Virus record (IMG/VR): IMGVR_UViG_3300048834_000455
Span: 25,906-89,905 of that record
Direction: 5' to 3' (one strand)
DNA: 64,000 nucleotides
Source of the DNA: a virus
The notes under the pieces are model-generated. The model worked only from the letters and a program-made list of their open reading frames with translations. It searched no databases and had not been told where the DNA came from. Of this stretch, positions 16,151 to 24,415 are shown piece by piece. Made by a program: the position numbers and the translations under genes. Positions within the stretch are counted from its first letter, which is position 1. Every line of letters begins with the position of its first letter.

Positions 16151-16935
16151 GCATCACTGACCGCATATGTCGGACGCTCGACGAGGAGTCCGCTCGGGCC
16201 CTCCTCCTTCACGAGGAGATTCCAGACTGGATAGACATCGAGCGCCGACCAGAAAAACCACGACCAGCACCGCGACCCGAAAAGAAAGCAGCAACAATGG
16301 GAATCCCGCAACACGCACCGCAAAAAGAATCCCTCGATCTAGTCGGTCAAGCCATGGCCAAGATCGGACGAGGCGCCATTACCGAGGCGTCAGTTGCTAC
16401 TGGCCTTGGGCGAAACACGGGCGGACTCCATCGTTGGCTGAAGACCGGTACCGGACTGTCGGCTCCGCGCGTGGCAAAGCTAATGGAGTGGGCCCAGGAG
16501 GTGTTGGACGCCGAGGACCCTGGCGCCGCTGTCCGCGAGAGGTGGGATGAGGCGCGGAAGAAGATGTCCACCGCAAAGAAACTCTCCCGCGCCGCCACCC
16601 CGCAAAGCTTCGCCGATGACCGCGCAGGCACCGAGAAGGCGAAGGCCGAGATCGAGGCGCCACCCGAAGCGGTCGACCACTTCGGTGGCAAGAGAGTGCT
16701 CTGCCCTGGCTGCCGAGGTTGGTTCGAGCCGGGTGACCGCTGCGCGTGCTTGGGTCCCGCCTCAACAGCCCTGGGTCAGCGGGCGATGATCGCCGCTACA
16801 CCCTCACCCGCGCCCCCCGGTGACGCCGTCCTCGTCGAGCACCTGGAGCGCATGCTGGCCGACGAGATCGCGCGGCTGGCTCCGAACGCGGCGCCGAGGA
16901 TTCGCGCGAGAGTGCTGCTGGAGGCGAGGGTATAA
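16147..16935 (+). CDS. Hypothetical HTH-like protein with zinc ribbon, 262 aa
   Basis: After a proline/arginine-rich linker (about 30-60), residues 65-125 form a helical region, ITEASVATGLGRNTGGLHRW, that resembles an HTH. A zinc ribbon C-P-G-C-x10-C-x-C lies near 190-205 (RVLCPGCRGWFEPGDRCACL). The C-terminal helix ends ARVLLEARV. Probably DNA-associated; unrecognised. Confidence 0.55.
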   Translation: MSITDRICRTLDEESARALLLHEEIPDWIDIERRPEKPRPAPRPEKKAATMGIPQHAPQKESLDLVGQAMAKIGRGAITEASVATGLGRNTGGLHRWLKTGTGLSAPRVAKLMEWAQEVLDAEDPGAAVRERWDEARKKMSTAKKLSRAATPQSFADDRAGTEKAKAEIEAPPEAVDHFGGKRVLCPGCRGWFEPGDRCACLGPASTALGQRAMIAATPSPAPPGDAVLVEHLERMLADEIARLAPNAAPRIRARVLLEARV

Positions 16936-18854
16936 TGGGCGCCACACTCAAGGCAAAACGTGACACCGAGGGCCAGGGCTGGCTATCCGAGGAGAGCACC
17001 GAATTCGCCGCTTGCGAAGCGCTAGTTGACAAGCTCAAGGCGCTAGAGTCCACCGAGGAGATGATCGTCGACCTCTTCGCCGGTGGAGGCGGAGCGTCAC
17101 ACGGCATCTTCATGGCCACCGGCAAGCACCCACACGCCGCTGTCAACCACGACCGAGAAGCCATCCTGATGCATAGCATCAATCACCCCGACACCGTCCA
17201 CTATGTCTCCGATATCCGCGGCATCATCCCGTGGGAAGTGACGAAAGGCCGCCCCGTGGGCTTGCTCTGGGCCTCGCCCGATTGCAAACATTTTAGTAAG
17301 GCGAAAGGTGGGACGCCCGTCGAGAAGGAGATTCGCGACCTCGCTTGGGTCGTGCCAACGTGGGCCCAGACCGTTCGTCCCCGCGTCATCTGTTTGGAAA
17401 ACGTCGAGGAGTTCATCACCTGGTGCCCGCTCGTCGAGAAGGTGGACAAGATCACCGGCCTGGTGGTCATCAATCCGCGAACCGGCAAGCCGATGATGGA
17501 GCCCGACGCCTCCAAAAAGGGCGAGACGTTCACCGCATGGGTGGATGCCCTCAAGCGCTGCGGCTATGCCGTGGAGTGGAAGGAGCTTGTCGCGGCCAAC
17601 TACGGCGTGCCCACCACGCGGAAGCGCCTCTTCGTTATCGCGAGGTGCGATGGCCTGCCTATCGTTTGGCCTGAGCCAACCCACAGCAAGGGAGGAGCAG
17701 GGGGCCTTTTGCCCTGGCGCAGCGCCGCCGAGTGCATCGACTGGAAGCTGCCTACGCGAAGCATATTCGGCCGGCCGCGTCCTCTTGCCCACGCCACTAT
17801 GGCCCGCATCGCCAAAGGCATCGAGCGCTTCGTTCTCAACAACCCGAGGCCGTTTCTCGTACCGTTGACCCACCAGGGAGCACCCCGGGTTTACGACATA
17901 GACGACCCCTTCCGCACGGTCACGGCCGCCCATCGCGGAGAAGTCGCTATCGTGGAGCCGGTCATGGCGCCGACCACGAACGGTGTCGGCGGACGCGCTG
18001 GGCAAAGTAGACCGCGATCGGTCGAGGAGCCTGCCGCCACCATCACTTCGAAGGCCGATACGGTCCTAACGGTGACGCACATGGCGCCCTACGGTGTTCC
18101 CCGCTACGGTGAACGCGAGGGGCAGGAGCCGCGAACCAACGACATCCAGGAGCCGATGCCGACCGTCGTGACAACAGGCAACGGGTTCCAACTCTGCTCG
18201 GCTTTCATGGCGCAGCACAACGGCGGATTCAACACGACCCCCGGTCACCCGCTGGAAGCCCCCGTCTCAACCATTTGCCAGAGCGGGGCGAATCAGCAGC
18301 TCGTGACCTCGCATCTGATGATCCAGCGCAGAAACGCCTTTGGCCGGAGTATGGAGGAGCCATCGCCGACCAGTACGGCGCACACGAACCATCTTCACGC
18401 CGTGACCGGCCATCTGGAGGTGATGCGCAACAACGCGAACGGCCAGGACGTGCAGGAACCTGCACCTACCGTCTGCGCCCAGGGAACTCACCTGAGCGTC
18501 GTGCTGAGCTTCCTCACTAGCTTCTATGGCACGGGGCTCGGCCAGGACTGCCGCGCACCGCTGCGCACCGTGACCACCTGCGACCGCTTCGGGGTCGTGA
18601 CCGCTCACGCCGCCGTCGAGATTGACGGCCAGACCTACGCTCTCTCGGATATCCACATGCGGATGCTGGCGCCGAGAGAACTCTACCTCGCTCAAGGGTT
18701 TCCGCCCGAGTACGTGATCGACCCGATACTCGACGGAAAACCCCTCACGAAGACCGCGCAGGTTCGAATGTGTGGCAACAGCGTTTGTCCCGGCCTGGCA
18801 GCCGCCATCGTCAGCGCCAACTACCAGCCGCTAGAGATGCAGGTAGCAGCATGA
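16935..18854 (+). CDS. C5 cytosine DNA methyltransferase with repeat-rich target region
   Basis: 639 residues, much longer than the usual 330-450. Motif I DLFAGGGGASHG (46-57); catalytic S-P-D-C-x-H-F-S (Cys 117); motif VI ICLENVEEF; motif VIII TTRKRLFVIARCD; motifs IX-X ELYLAQGFPPEYVI and QVRMCGNSVCPGLA. Between VIII and IX are about seven tandem repeats of the form E-P-x-P-T-(V/I) or D-P-F-R-T-V-T, each 40-50 residues. It methylates cytosine in DNA, probably for protection. Stop/start TAATG coupling with the upstream gene. Confidence 0.93.
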   Translation: MGATLKAKRDTEGQGWLSEESTEFAACEALVDKLKALESTEEMIVDLFAGGGGASHGIFMATGKHPHAAVNHDREAILMHSINHPDTVHYVSDIRGIIPWEVTKGRPVGLLWASPDCKHFSKAKGGTPVEKEIRDLAWVVPTWAQTVRPRVICLENVEEFITWCPLVEKVDKITGLVVINPRTGKPMMEPDASKKGETFTAWVDALKRCGYAVEWKELVAANYGVPTTRKRLFVIARCDGLPIVWPEPTHSKGGAGGLLPWRSAAECIDWKLPTRSIFGRPRPLAHATMARIAKGIERFVLNNPRPFLVPLTHQGAPRVYDIDDPFRTVTAAHRGEVAIVEPVMAPTTNGVGGRAGQSRPRSVEEPAATITSKADTVLTVTHMAPYGVPRYGEREGQEPRTNDIQEPMPTVVTTGNGFQLCSAFMAQHNGGFNTTPGHPLEAPVSTICQSGANQQLVTSHLMIQRRNAFGRSMEEPSPTSTAHTNHLHAVTGHLEVMRNNANGQDVQEPAPTVCAQGTHLSVVLSFLTSFYGTGLGQDCRAPLRTVTTCDRFGVVTAHAAVEIDGQTYALSDIHMRMLAPRELYLAQGFPPEYVIDPILDGKPLTKTAQVRMCGNSVCPGLAAAIVSANYQPLEMQVAA

Positions 18855-19054
18855 GCCTAGACCCCGCCTTCCTCCGAGGCGTCCAGCGATACTGCGGCGC
18901 CTACAAGAATCCGAAGCGGCGCTACCCAACCAAGGCCGACGCACAGCGCTCCCTCGGCAAGCTCTACGCCACCGCCAAAAGGCAGCGCTCGCAGATGCCG
19001 GAGCCATTCCACTGCGCTACATGCGGAGCGTGGCACAACGGGAGGCGACGGTGA
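18851..19054 (+). CDS. Small zinc-ribbon-like protein, 67 aa
   Basis: Basic helical N-terminus (YPTKADAQRSLGKLYATAKR) followed by F-H-C-x2-C-G-x-W-H-N-G (residues 53-63). This Y/F-x-C-x2-C-G-x-x-H-x-G signature recurs in the genes at 31155 and 43289. Possible RNA/DNA-binding knuckle. ATGA-coupled to the C5 methyltransferase. Confidence 0.6.
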   Translation: MSLDPAFLRGVQRYCGAYKNPKRRYPTKADAQRSLGKLYATAKRQRSQMPEPFHCATCGAWHNGRRR

Positions 19055-19103
19055 GGGTGGGAGGAGCGAAAGTTAACATGAGATTCCCACCGTTTTCGAC
19101 ATG

Positions 19104-19148
19104 AGGTCCTCAAGACAAATGGCGGCTACTGTAATACAATTAGGACCT
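19104..19148 (+). promoter_or_regulatory. Promoter flanked by operator inverted repeat
   Basis: AGGTCCT (19104-19110) and its exact inverse AGGACCT (19142-19148) bracket a promoter: -35-like AAGACA (19112-19117), 17 nt, -10 TACAAT (19135-19140). It lies in the only gap before the replication module and just ahead of an XRE gene, so autoregulation of that operon is likely. A weaker pair GTGGGA/TCCCAC lies at 19058-19090. Confidence 0.5.
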
Positions 19149-19163
19149 AGGCAGGATAAGGAT

Positions 19164-19373
19164 TTGAGCACGATACACACCATGCGCGTAATACGCAAAA
19201 ACAAGGGCCTGAAGATGGTCCAACTGGCCGAGCTAACCGGCATCCATATCGCCGATCTTTCGAAGGTCGAGACTGGCGAGCGCCGGCCTTTCCCCGGGTG
19301 GCGCCGTCGCATCGCCGAGGCTCTTGAGACGCCCGAGGCGGAGCTGTTCCCAAGCGAGGCGGAGCAGCCATGA
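19164..19373 (+). CDS. XRE-family HTH regulator of the replication operon
   Basis: 69 residues from TTG 19164 with AGGA 7 nt upstream. An ATG at 19101 has no ribosome site and lies upstream of the promoter; ATG 19182 is an alternative. HTH: VIRKNKGLKMVQLAELTGIH, then IADLSKVETGERRPFPGWRR, and AEALETPEAELFP. Likely a repressor for the downstream primase and initiator genes, acting at the flanking AGGTCCT repeats. Confidence 0.75.
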   Translation: MSTIHTMRVIRKNKGLKMVQLAELTGIHIADLSKVETGERRPFPGWRRRIAEALETPEAELFPSEAEQP

Positions 19374-21589
19374 GTGCACTGTTTCGCGAATACGCGCTAA
19401 CCCATCTACAGTCTCGGCCTCGCGCCGCGGACAATGGGCTCTGGCATGACTTTCGATGCCAGCAACCAGGCCATGACGACCGTTCGGCGAGTTGCTCCAT
19501 CAATACCGAGGACGGCCGCGTGCGATGCCAAGCTCCCTCCTGCAACTTTGATGGGTGGATCGATGAATACGCCTCGGAATGTGGCATGCCCGCGCCCCCC
19601 GATAAGCCAGGGTGGAAGGATGGGAAGCCGATTCGAGACGAGGATCTCGACAAGCTCAAGACCAGTACACCGCTCTCGACCAGGGTCCGCCCATCCGCAA
19701 ACTATCCTTATGACGACGCGGACCACAAGCCATACATGCGGGTTCAGCGCCTCGACTTTGGGGACGGCCGCAAGAGCTACCCGCAAAGCGCCTTCGTCAA
19801 CGGTGAATGGACCAGCGGCCTACCTAAAGATTTCGAGCGTATTCTCTATCGTCTTCCCGACCTGCTAAAGAGCCGCGACGCTCTCGTGCTGGTGTGCGAG
19901 GGCGAGAAGAGCGCCGACCTCGCGAGACGCCTCGGCTTCACCGCGACAACGGCTTCGGGGGGCGCCGGCAACGCGCACAAGACCCGCGACTGGACACCGC
20001 TTGCCGACAAAGATGTCGTGATCATCCGGGACAACGACGAGGCCGGTATGGCCCATGCGCGACAGGTCGCAGGCCTTCTCATCGGCATTGCGCGGAGCAT
20101 TCGCATCATCACCATGCCCGACGTGGCCGAGAAGGGCGACCTGGTGGATTGGGTGGAGGCTGGTGGTGACGCCGACGGGCTGCGGGAGCTTATCGAGGCT
20201 ACGCCGGCTTTCGGGCTGCCCGTTCCGCCACCACCACCACCAACCTTGTCCCGGGTTTTCGCCGAGAGGGCCTTTGTCTGCAATGCCTGGGACCACTTAC
20301 CAACCGCGAATGTTCTCGCCAGCTTTCGGTCCAAGCAATTCAAGGACCCTGCCGCCCGAGCTGGCGCCCAAGCCATCAAGCGCATCCTCAAGAACAACTC
20401 CGAGCTCGAACCTCTGGCCGTCGGAGCCGAGATGGGGCGAACCGGACACTTTGAACTCTGGCTGCAACTCGAGAAATTCAGCAACGAACGCCTCCAGCAT
20501 CTGGGCATGGCGCGAGCCAGCACCTATAAGGCGTTCCGGGAGCATTGTTCTTGGGATAGCGGCCTGGCCTTTGTTCGAGACGCCGAGGAGTCGCACGGGA
20601 GAGGATCGTTCCAGGACTGGATCGCTACCAGGCAAGAAGGTGTTGCTGAACTGCTGGCCCACGCGAGCACGACGGAACTCAAGACTCTAAAGACGCACGT
20701 CGAGGAATGGCTTGATGAGCTAATCGCCGGCCGAAAGAGCGAAGGCCTCTTTAACCTGGCGTTGCTGGCGCCCATCATCGGAGAGTCTGGCGGTGGGGAT
20801 GTCATTGTTGGAATTGCTCCACCCAAAACCGGGAAGACCACGTTCGTCGGCAAGCTCATGACCGACCTGGCCAACGAGAACGTGAAGAGCCTTTACGGGC
20901 AACTTGAGATGAGAATGGATCAGGTCGTCAAGCGCGAGGTAGCAAAGCTCCTCCAGAAACCCGTGAAAGACGTGACCGAGGCCGACGCTAGAGAACTCCG
21001 GAAGAGCGGCAAGCTTAGCCACTTGGCAAACATCTACATGACCAAGAGGTGCACGACCCTGAGTTCCTATCGCGCCGAAGTCTCGTCCATTCTCGCGAAG
21101 AACCCTGACATCAAGTTCTGGGTAACCGACTATGCGGAATGCCTTCAGCGCTTTGGCGATGGCGCCAACCGCGTCGACGAGTCCGAGGCCATTGCCAAGA
21201 TGATCAAGGAGACCGCCATCGCGTTCAACGTGTGCGCCTTCCTCCTGGTCCAGCCCACCAAGGAATACTCCAAGGAGGGTGCCGCTGGACCCAAGCCTTA
21301 CCACGCCAAAAACTCCGGCAAATGGGAACAGGATGCTCAAGCGATGATCTTCCTGCAATCGCCGGCCCGCTTCTTCGCGGATATGCCCAAGGAGTACCTA
21401 GAGGTTCATGTTATGGCCTCTCGCGACTCCGATACCGGTGTTATCCCTCTCCGTTGGAACCCAGCGACATTTGATTATGAGCTATGGAAGGGCCCGGTAC
21501 CCGCTGGTGGTGGGCGACCCCTGAAACAGCAGACTGAGACCCAGCGCTATGCGCTTGACCAGGTAGAAATGGAAGACATCCCCCTATGA
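19370..21589 (+). CDS. Primase-helicase: zinc-TOPRIM plus RecA-like helicase domain
   Basis: 739 residues. An N-terminal zinc-binding pattern (C30, H35, C53, C58) as in DnaG/T7-type primases, then TOPRIM motifs CEGEK (176-180) and DNDEAG (221-226). A proline spacer (285-291) leads to a RecA-type ATPase with Walker A GIAPPKTGKT (481-490) and later TDYAECLQRFGDG as Walker B region. The product would prime and unwind at the fork. ATGA-coupled to the XRE gene before and the O-like initiator after, a compact replication operon. Confidence 0.88.
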   Translation: MSALFREYALTHLQSRPRAADNGLWHDFRCQQPGHDDRSASCSINTEDGRVRCQAPSCNFDGWIDEYASECGMPAPPDKPGWKDGKPIRDEDLDKLKTSTPLSTRVRPSANYPYDDADHKPYMRVQRLDFGDGRKSYPQSAFVNGEWTSGLPKDFERILYRLPDLLKSRDALVLVCEGEKSADLARRLGFTATTASGGAGNAHKTRDWTPLADKDVVIIRDNDEAGMAHARQVAGLLIGIARSIRIITMPDVAEKGDLVDWVEAGGDADGLRELIEATPAFGLPVPPPPPPTLSRVFAERAFVCNAWDHLPTANVLASFRSKQFKDPAARAGAQAIKRILKNNSELEPLAVGAEMGRTGHFELWLQLEKFSNERLQHLGMARASTYKAFREHCSWDSGLAFVRDAEESHGRGSFQDWIATRQEGVAELLAHASTTELKTLKTHVEEWLDELIAGRKSEGLFNLALLAPIIGESGGGDVIVGIAPPKTGKTTFVGKLMTDLANENVKSLYGQLEMRMDQVVKREVAKLLQKPVKDVTEADARELRKSGKLSHLANIYMTKRCTTLSSYRAEVSSILAKNPDIKFWVTDYAECLQRFGDGANRVDESEAIAKMIKETAIAFNVCAFLLVQPTKEYSKEGAAGPKPYHAKNSGKWEQDAQAMIFLQSPARFFADMPKEYLEVHVMASRDSDTGVIPLRWNPATFDYELWKGPVPAGGGRPLKQQTETQRYALDQVEMEDIPL

Positions 21590-22674
21590 ATCGACCAGCA
21601 TACGAAGACAAACGGGACGCAAGTGTGCGCCGATATCTGCTGAGAGCCTTGAGGAAGTGCAAGCTCTCTGGCCTGCAGTGGGACATCCTTGCCTACATCA
21701 TCGAGGAGACCTACGGATGGGAAGACCCAGACCGGAAGGCTCGTGGGCAAAAGTGCCTTCCTCGCAAGGATCGGAACGACTTCTGGTATCAGGAGATAGC
21801 CGAGGAGGTCGAGGCCACTTGGGACGCAGTTTCAAGAGCTATGCGTAAGCTCATCACCATGCAAATCCTAACCGAGTATTCGGTCGCCTCCAAGATTGCC
21901 CCAGGGTGCTACGGGATCAATTCCGACCCGTCAACATGGATCATCCCACCACGTGATAGGTCGGCTAAATTGCCGACCCAAAAGGCCCCTATTCGTCGGC
22001 CAAATTGCCGACCGAACACAGTTTTCGGTCGGCTCAAAAGTGTCGATTTTTCGGACAAATTGCCGACCAATGTTGCCGAAAAAGCCGATAACCAAGCCGT
22101 TTGCGAGGCCCCTAATCTAGACAATCTAGATAAAGATCCCCCTGTAGTCCCCCAGGGGACTGACCATGACGGTACGGATTCGGAAGTACTTTCGGGGGAT
22201 CCGGGCTACACGCTGATCGAGACAGCCGCGAAAGCTCTGGAACGACAGGATATGAGCATTGACGAAGTTATGTGGCAGGCCGAGAAGCATTACTCCAGGC
22301 GGTTCGTTCGAGACCTGGACGCCAGCAAGGGCGAACCGAGAAAACTCCGGTCTTACTTCGAGTCGAGCCGTTTTCGGGGGTCGCTGTTGAGCTTTTGGAT
22401 CGGTGCGATGACGCCGGTTTTCGACGCTCGCCAACTCGCCAAGCGACAGCCGCAAGAGCAGCGATATGTTCCCCGTTCACCGTTCAGGGACTGCCTCGAC
22501 CGGGTCCAGGACGTGGTGGCTGAGCGCAAGCGAGAAGCGGAGATTCGAAGCGAGCAAGCTAGAGGGGCGGGACCGCTGGACCCTAGCCAGCGGGGAGAGG
22601 CCCGGGGACAGCCGACCCCGAGACCTCCCCTGGCATTCCGTGACCACCGAGACCAACGCAAGGAGACCGCATGA
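21586..22674 (+). CDS. Phage replication initiator, lambda O-like winged-helix protein
   Basis: 362 residues. An N-terminal winged helix (LLRALRKCKLSGLQWDILAY, IIEETYGW, FWYQEIAEEVEATWDAVSRA, MRKLITMQILTEYS) matches the phage replication O/DnaD-like N-terminal fold. The middle, rich in K-L-P-T and R-P-N-C-R-P, is encoded by iterons, so its unusual sequence reflects DNA function. The C-terminal part is helical, with WQAEKHYSRRFVRDLDASKG. Like lambda O it likely binds iterons within its own gene and recruits the primase-helicase. Confidence 0.7.
   Translation: MNRPAYEDKRDASVRRYLLRALRKCKLSGLQWDILAYIIEETYGWEDPDRKARGQKCLPRKDRNDFWYQEIAEEVEATWDAVSRAMRKLITMQILTEYSVASKIAPGCYGINSDPSTWIIPPRDRSAKLPTQKAPIRRPNCRPNTVFGRLKSVDFSDKLPTNVAEKADNQAVCEAPNLDNLDKDPPVVPQGTDHDGTDSEVLSGDPGYTLIETAAKALERQDMSIDEVMWQAEKHYSRRFVRDLDASKGEPRKLRSYFESSRFRGSLLSFWIGAMTPVFDARQLAKRQPQEQRYVPRSPFRDCLDRVQDVVAERKREAEIRSEQARGAGPLDPSQRGEARGQPTPRPPLAFRDHRDQRKETA
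21961..22068 (+). repeat. Iterons: candidate replication origin inside the initiator gene
   Basis: Three 18-bp near-identical repeats: TCGGCTAAATTGCCGACC (21961-21978), TCGGCCAAATTGCCGACC (21996-22013) and TCGGACAAATTGCCGACC (22051-22068), plus a degenerate copy from 22029. Each has dyad symmetry (TCGGC-N6-GCCGA). They sit mid-gene as lambda iterons do, and are followed by a more AT-rich patch with two AATCTAGA copies near 22115-22130. Confidence 0.75.
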
Positions 22675-23237
22675 GCGCCCAAAAAACCACCGTCACTATT
22701 CGTTTCGAGGTCACCGATGAGCGTGCGCTTTGGAGCGACGAGGATTTCGACCAGCACGAATGGCTGCGGACTGGCTTGAAGCAGTTTCTTAAGGACTCTA
22801 AACTCCCGATTGAACTTTGCGGATGGGGGCTCGACGAGGGAGACGGAATGACCACGCTCGTCATCGGCAAGGTCGTTTCTTGCACAGTCAAGGCCGACAA
22901 GACTCCAGGATTCATCTACTTCGCCCGCACTGATGGCGCGTTCAAGATTGGTCGCAGCAAGACGCCGGTGAAGCGATTGGCTTCAATCGCCACTGGTTGC
23001 CCATACCCGGTGGAGATCTACCGGCAGATCGAGGTCGACGACATGGCCACTGCCGAGAAGTGGTTTCACGATGCGTTCCAGCACGTTCGTATTCGTCCGA
23101 GAGGCGAGTGGTTCAAGGCTGACCCGGTGGAGCTAGACACGGCTATCCGGACCTTCGCCTTCCCGCCCGCTAGTCGTGGACGTGCGAAGCGATACTCCCA
23201 AGCTGAACTAGCTCGACTGGAAGCCGAGCTAGGCTAA
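22671..23237 (+). CDS. T5orf172/MUG113 GIY-YIG-type protein
   Basis: 188 residues. N-terminal 80 residues are a beta-rich unknown domain; the C-terminal part from about 82, GFIYFARTDGAFKIGRSKTP, then VKRLASIATGCPYPVEIYRQ and TAEKWFHDAFQHVRIRPRGE, then WF, is the T5orf172 pattern (GIY-YIG superfamily). Such domains are predicted nucleases or DNA-binding modules in phages. It closes the replication operon; its stop is followed by a 147-base non-coding C-rich stretch. Confidence 0.8.
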   Translation: MSAQKTTVTIRFEVTDERALWSDEDFDQHEWLRTGLKQFLKDSKLPIELCGWGLDEGDGMTTLVIGKVVSCTVKADKTPGFIYFARTDGAFKIGRSKTPVKRLASIATGCPYPVEIYRQIEVDDMATAEKWFHDAFQHVRIRPRGEWFKADPVELDTAIRTFAFPPASRGRAKRYSQAELARLEAELG

Positions 23238-23384
23238 ACCCCCCCTCGCCCTCCCCACCAAACCCCCGAACACCGTCGGCCACGCCCGGCCACACGCCAC
23301 CAAACAACACGTTAGCGCCACAAACCCCCAGATTCCGCCGAGTCCACCCCTCACCCCTCCCCCCTCACCGCGAAAGGAGCGCAC
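23238..23384. other. Pyrimidine-biased intergenic stretch
   Basis: About 150 bases with strongly C-rich + strand (runs such as CCCCCCC and CCTCCCCCCTC). There is no convincing gene, no clear hairpin terminator and no promoter consensus. It separates the replication module from the accessory array. C-rich, G-poor RNA like this can be a Rho utilisation region, but that is only a suggestion. Confidence 0.35.
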
Positions 23385-23438
23385 ATGCCACACCAACCCG
23401 AGTCTGACTGCGAACCCCGAGAGGCCCCGCGGTGGTAG
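23385..23438 (+). CDS. Short leader ORF, 17 aa
   Basis: ATG 23385 follows a good ribosome site (AAAGGAG, 5-8 nt). It encodes MPHQPESDCEPREAPRW, and its stop overlaps a GTG start of the next frame. The strong ribosome site belongs to this ORF rather than the next gene, so it may be a leader peptide or coupling device. Confidence 0.4.
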   Translation: MPHQPESDCEPREAPRW

Positions 23439-23770
23439 TCGTGGTGCCCCTGCTGGGTTCGCGAATCCTGGGCTCGACAACGGCCTGGATGCTGAGCGAG
23501 ACGCCTCTGGTGCTGGTGGCGCCGAAGCCTCGAGCAGTCGAGTCGAAGCCCATGTGGGACCCTCGTTTGCAACCGGTCCTCGCTCGGACCTGCGCTGCGC
23601 CGGGTTGCACAAACGCCACCGTGACCCTCACGAAGCCCCGAGGTGGTGGCACCGGTGACCGCCGCTACTGCTGCTTCGAGTGCCAGCAGCGGGCGTACCG
23701 GGTTCGGGCGAAAAGGCGCAAGATAATTCTCCGCGTGATGGGACCCAGCGAGACCGAGGGGCGAAGCTAG
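23432..23770 (+). CDS. Zinc-binding small protein, 112 aa
   Basis: The convincing part is the C-terminal half: CAAPGCTNATVTL and RRYCCFECQQRAYRVRAKRR form a C-x4-C...C-x2-C treble-clef knuckle with a basic tail, as in many phage and bacterial small DNA-binding proteins. The first 45 residues look low-complexity. The start (GTG 23432) is uncertain. Its last codons overlap a copy of the GCGTGATGGGACC element. Confidence 0.55.
   Translation: MVVVVPLLGSRILGSTTAWMLSETPLVLVAPKPRAVESKPMWDPRLQPVLARTCAAPGCTNATVTLTKPRGGGTGDRRYCCFECQQRAYRVRAKRRKIILRVMGPSETEGRS
23733..23766 (+). repeat. Repeated element copy 1 (GCGTGATGGGACC-N14-GGCGAAG)
   Basis: GCGTGATGGGACC at 23733-23745, then exactly 14 nt, then GGCGAAG at 23760-23766, 9 bp before the ATG of the next gene. 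AAGA lies 13 nt before the block, as in the copy at 39122. Function unknown; promoter or structured RNA. Confidence 0.6.
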
Positions 23771-23774
23771 CGTG

Positions 23775-24224
23775 ATGAGCAGAACTGACAGCAAGAAACC
23801 AACCCCCACTACCGTGGCCACTGTAGGCCTCTCAGAGCCCGACTTGACCTCGAAGGGTACCTTGAGCAAGGCCGAGGTCCAGGAACGCCTCCCAGAGCAA
23901 CGACACACGTGTGAATCCCGAGAGAAAAAAGACTCCGAGTTGGCGTTCGGGTCGCCAGAGTGGCATGCGGTCCACGGCGGGGGTCGCTCGACACCTCTCC
24001 GCGACATGCCGGAGGGTGTGCTGGGTGCCGCGAAGCAGGTGCGCAAATTCTGTCTGGAGTGCGTTGGCGGGTCGCCGACCCTCGTGCGGCACTGCGCCGG
24101 GTTCTCGTGCCCGCTGTGGGCCTGGAGGTTCGGCAAGGACCCTCGCTTCGTCAAGGACGGCGACCTACTCGATCCCGAGAAGGTCCGGGCCCTAGCGTTC
24201 GCCACCGAGGCGGTCCCGTGCTAG
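23775..24224 (+). CDS. Cys-rich conserved small phage protein, 149 aa
   Basis: Starts at ATG 23775 (GTG 23772 possible). The N-terminal 60 residues are disordered and charged. The C-terminus VRKFCLECVGGSPTLVRHCA then GFSCPLWAWRFGKDPR is a recurrent four-Cys signature (C-x2-C, C-x4-C-P-L-x-x-x-R-x-G) of small phage proteins of unknown role. Likely zinc binding. Confidence 0.7.
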   Translation: MSRTDSKKPTPTTVATVGLSEPDLTSKGTLSKAEVQERLPEQRHTCESREKKDSELAFGSPEWHAVHGGGRSTPLRDMPEGVLGAAKQVRKFCLECVGGSPTLVRHCAGFSCPLWAWRFGKDPRFVKDGDLLDPEKVRALAFATEAVPC

Positions 24225-24415
24225 TCGGCCTCATCATCGGCCTAGCCCTTGCCCTCCTCGTCGCTGCCGCCTACCGCTACCAGGCCGAGGCGATGGACGA
24301 CGACCTCGAGATCCACCTGACCCGCGCCGAGGTGCCTGGCGTGCTGACCGACCTGCAGGAGCGGGGCTATGCCGTCGGCACCGTGACCCTCGTGATCGTG
24401 GAGGCGCCGCTATGA
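24221..24415 (+). CDS. Single-pass membrane protein, 64 aa
   Basis: GTG start. VLVGLIIGLALALLVAAAYR is an N-terminal membrane anchor, followed by a small soluble domain (IHLTRAEVPGVLTDLQERGY). The gene is coupled on both sides. Function unknown. Confidence 0.6.
   Translation, partial: LVGLIIGLALALLVAAAYRYQAEAMDDDLEIHLTRAEVPGVLTDLQERGYAVGTVTLVIVEAPL

Noticed and set aside
16930-16935. TATAAT before the C5 methyltransferase
   Set aside because: It arises from the stop/start overlap (GTATAATG) and has no suitable -35 at the right distance.
22130-22160. CCCCCTG...CAGGGG hairpin in the initiator gene
   Set aside because: Short and imperfect, within coding sequence, no T run.
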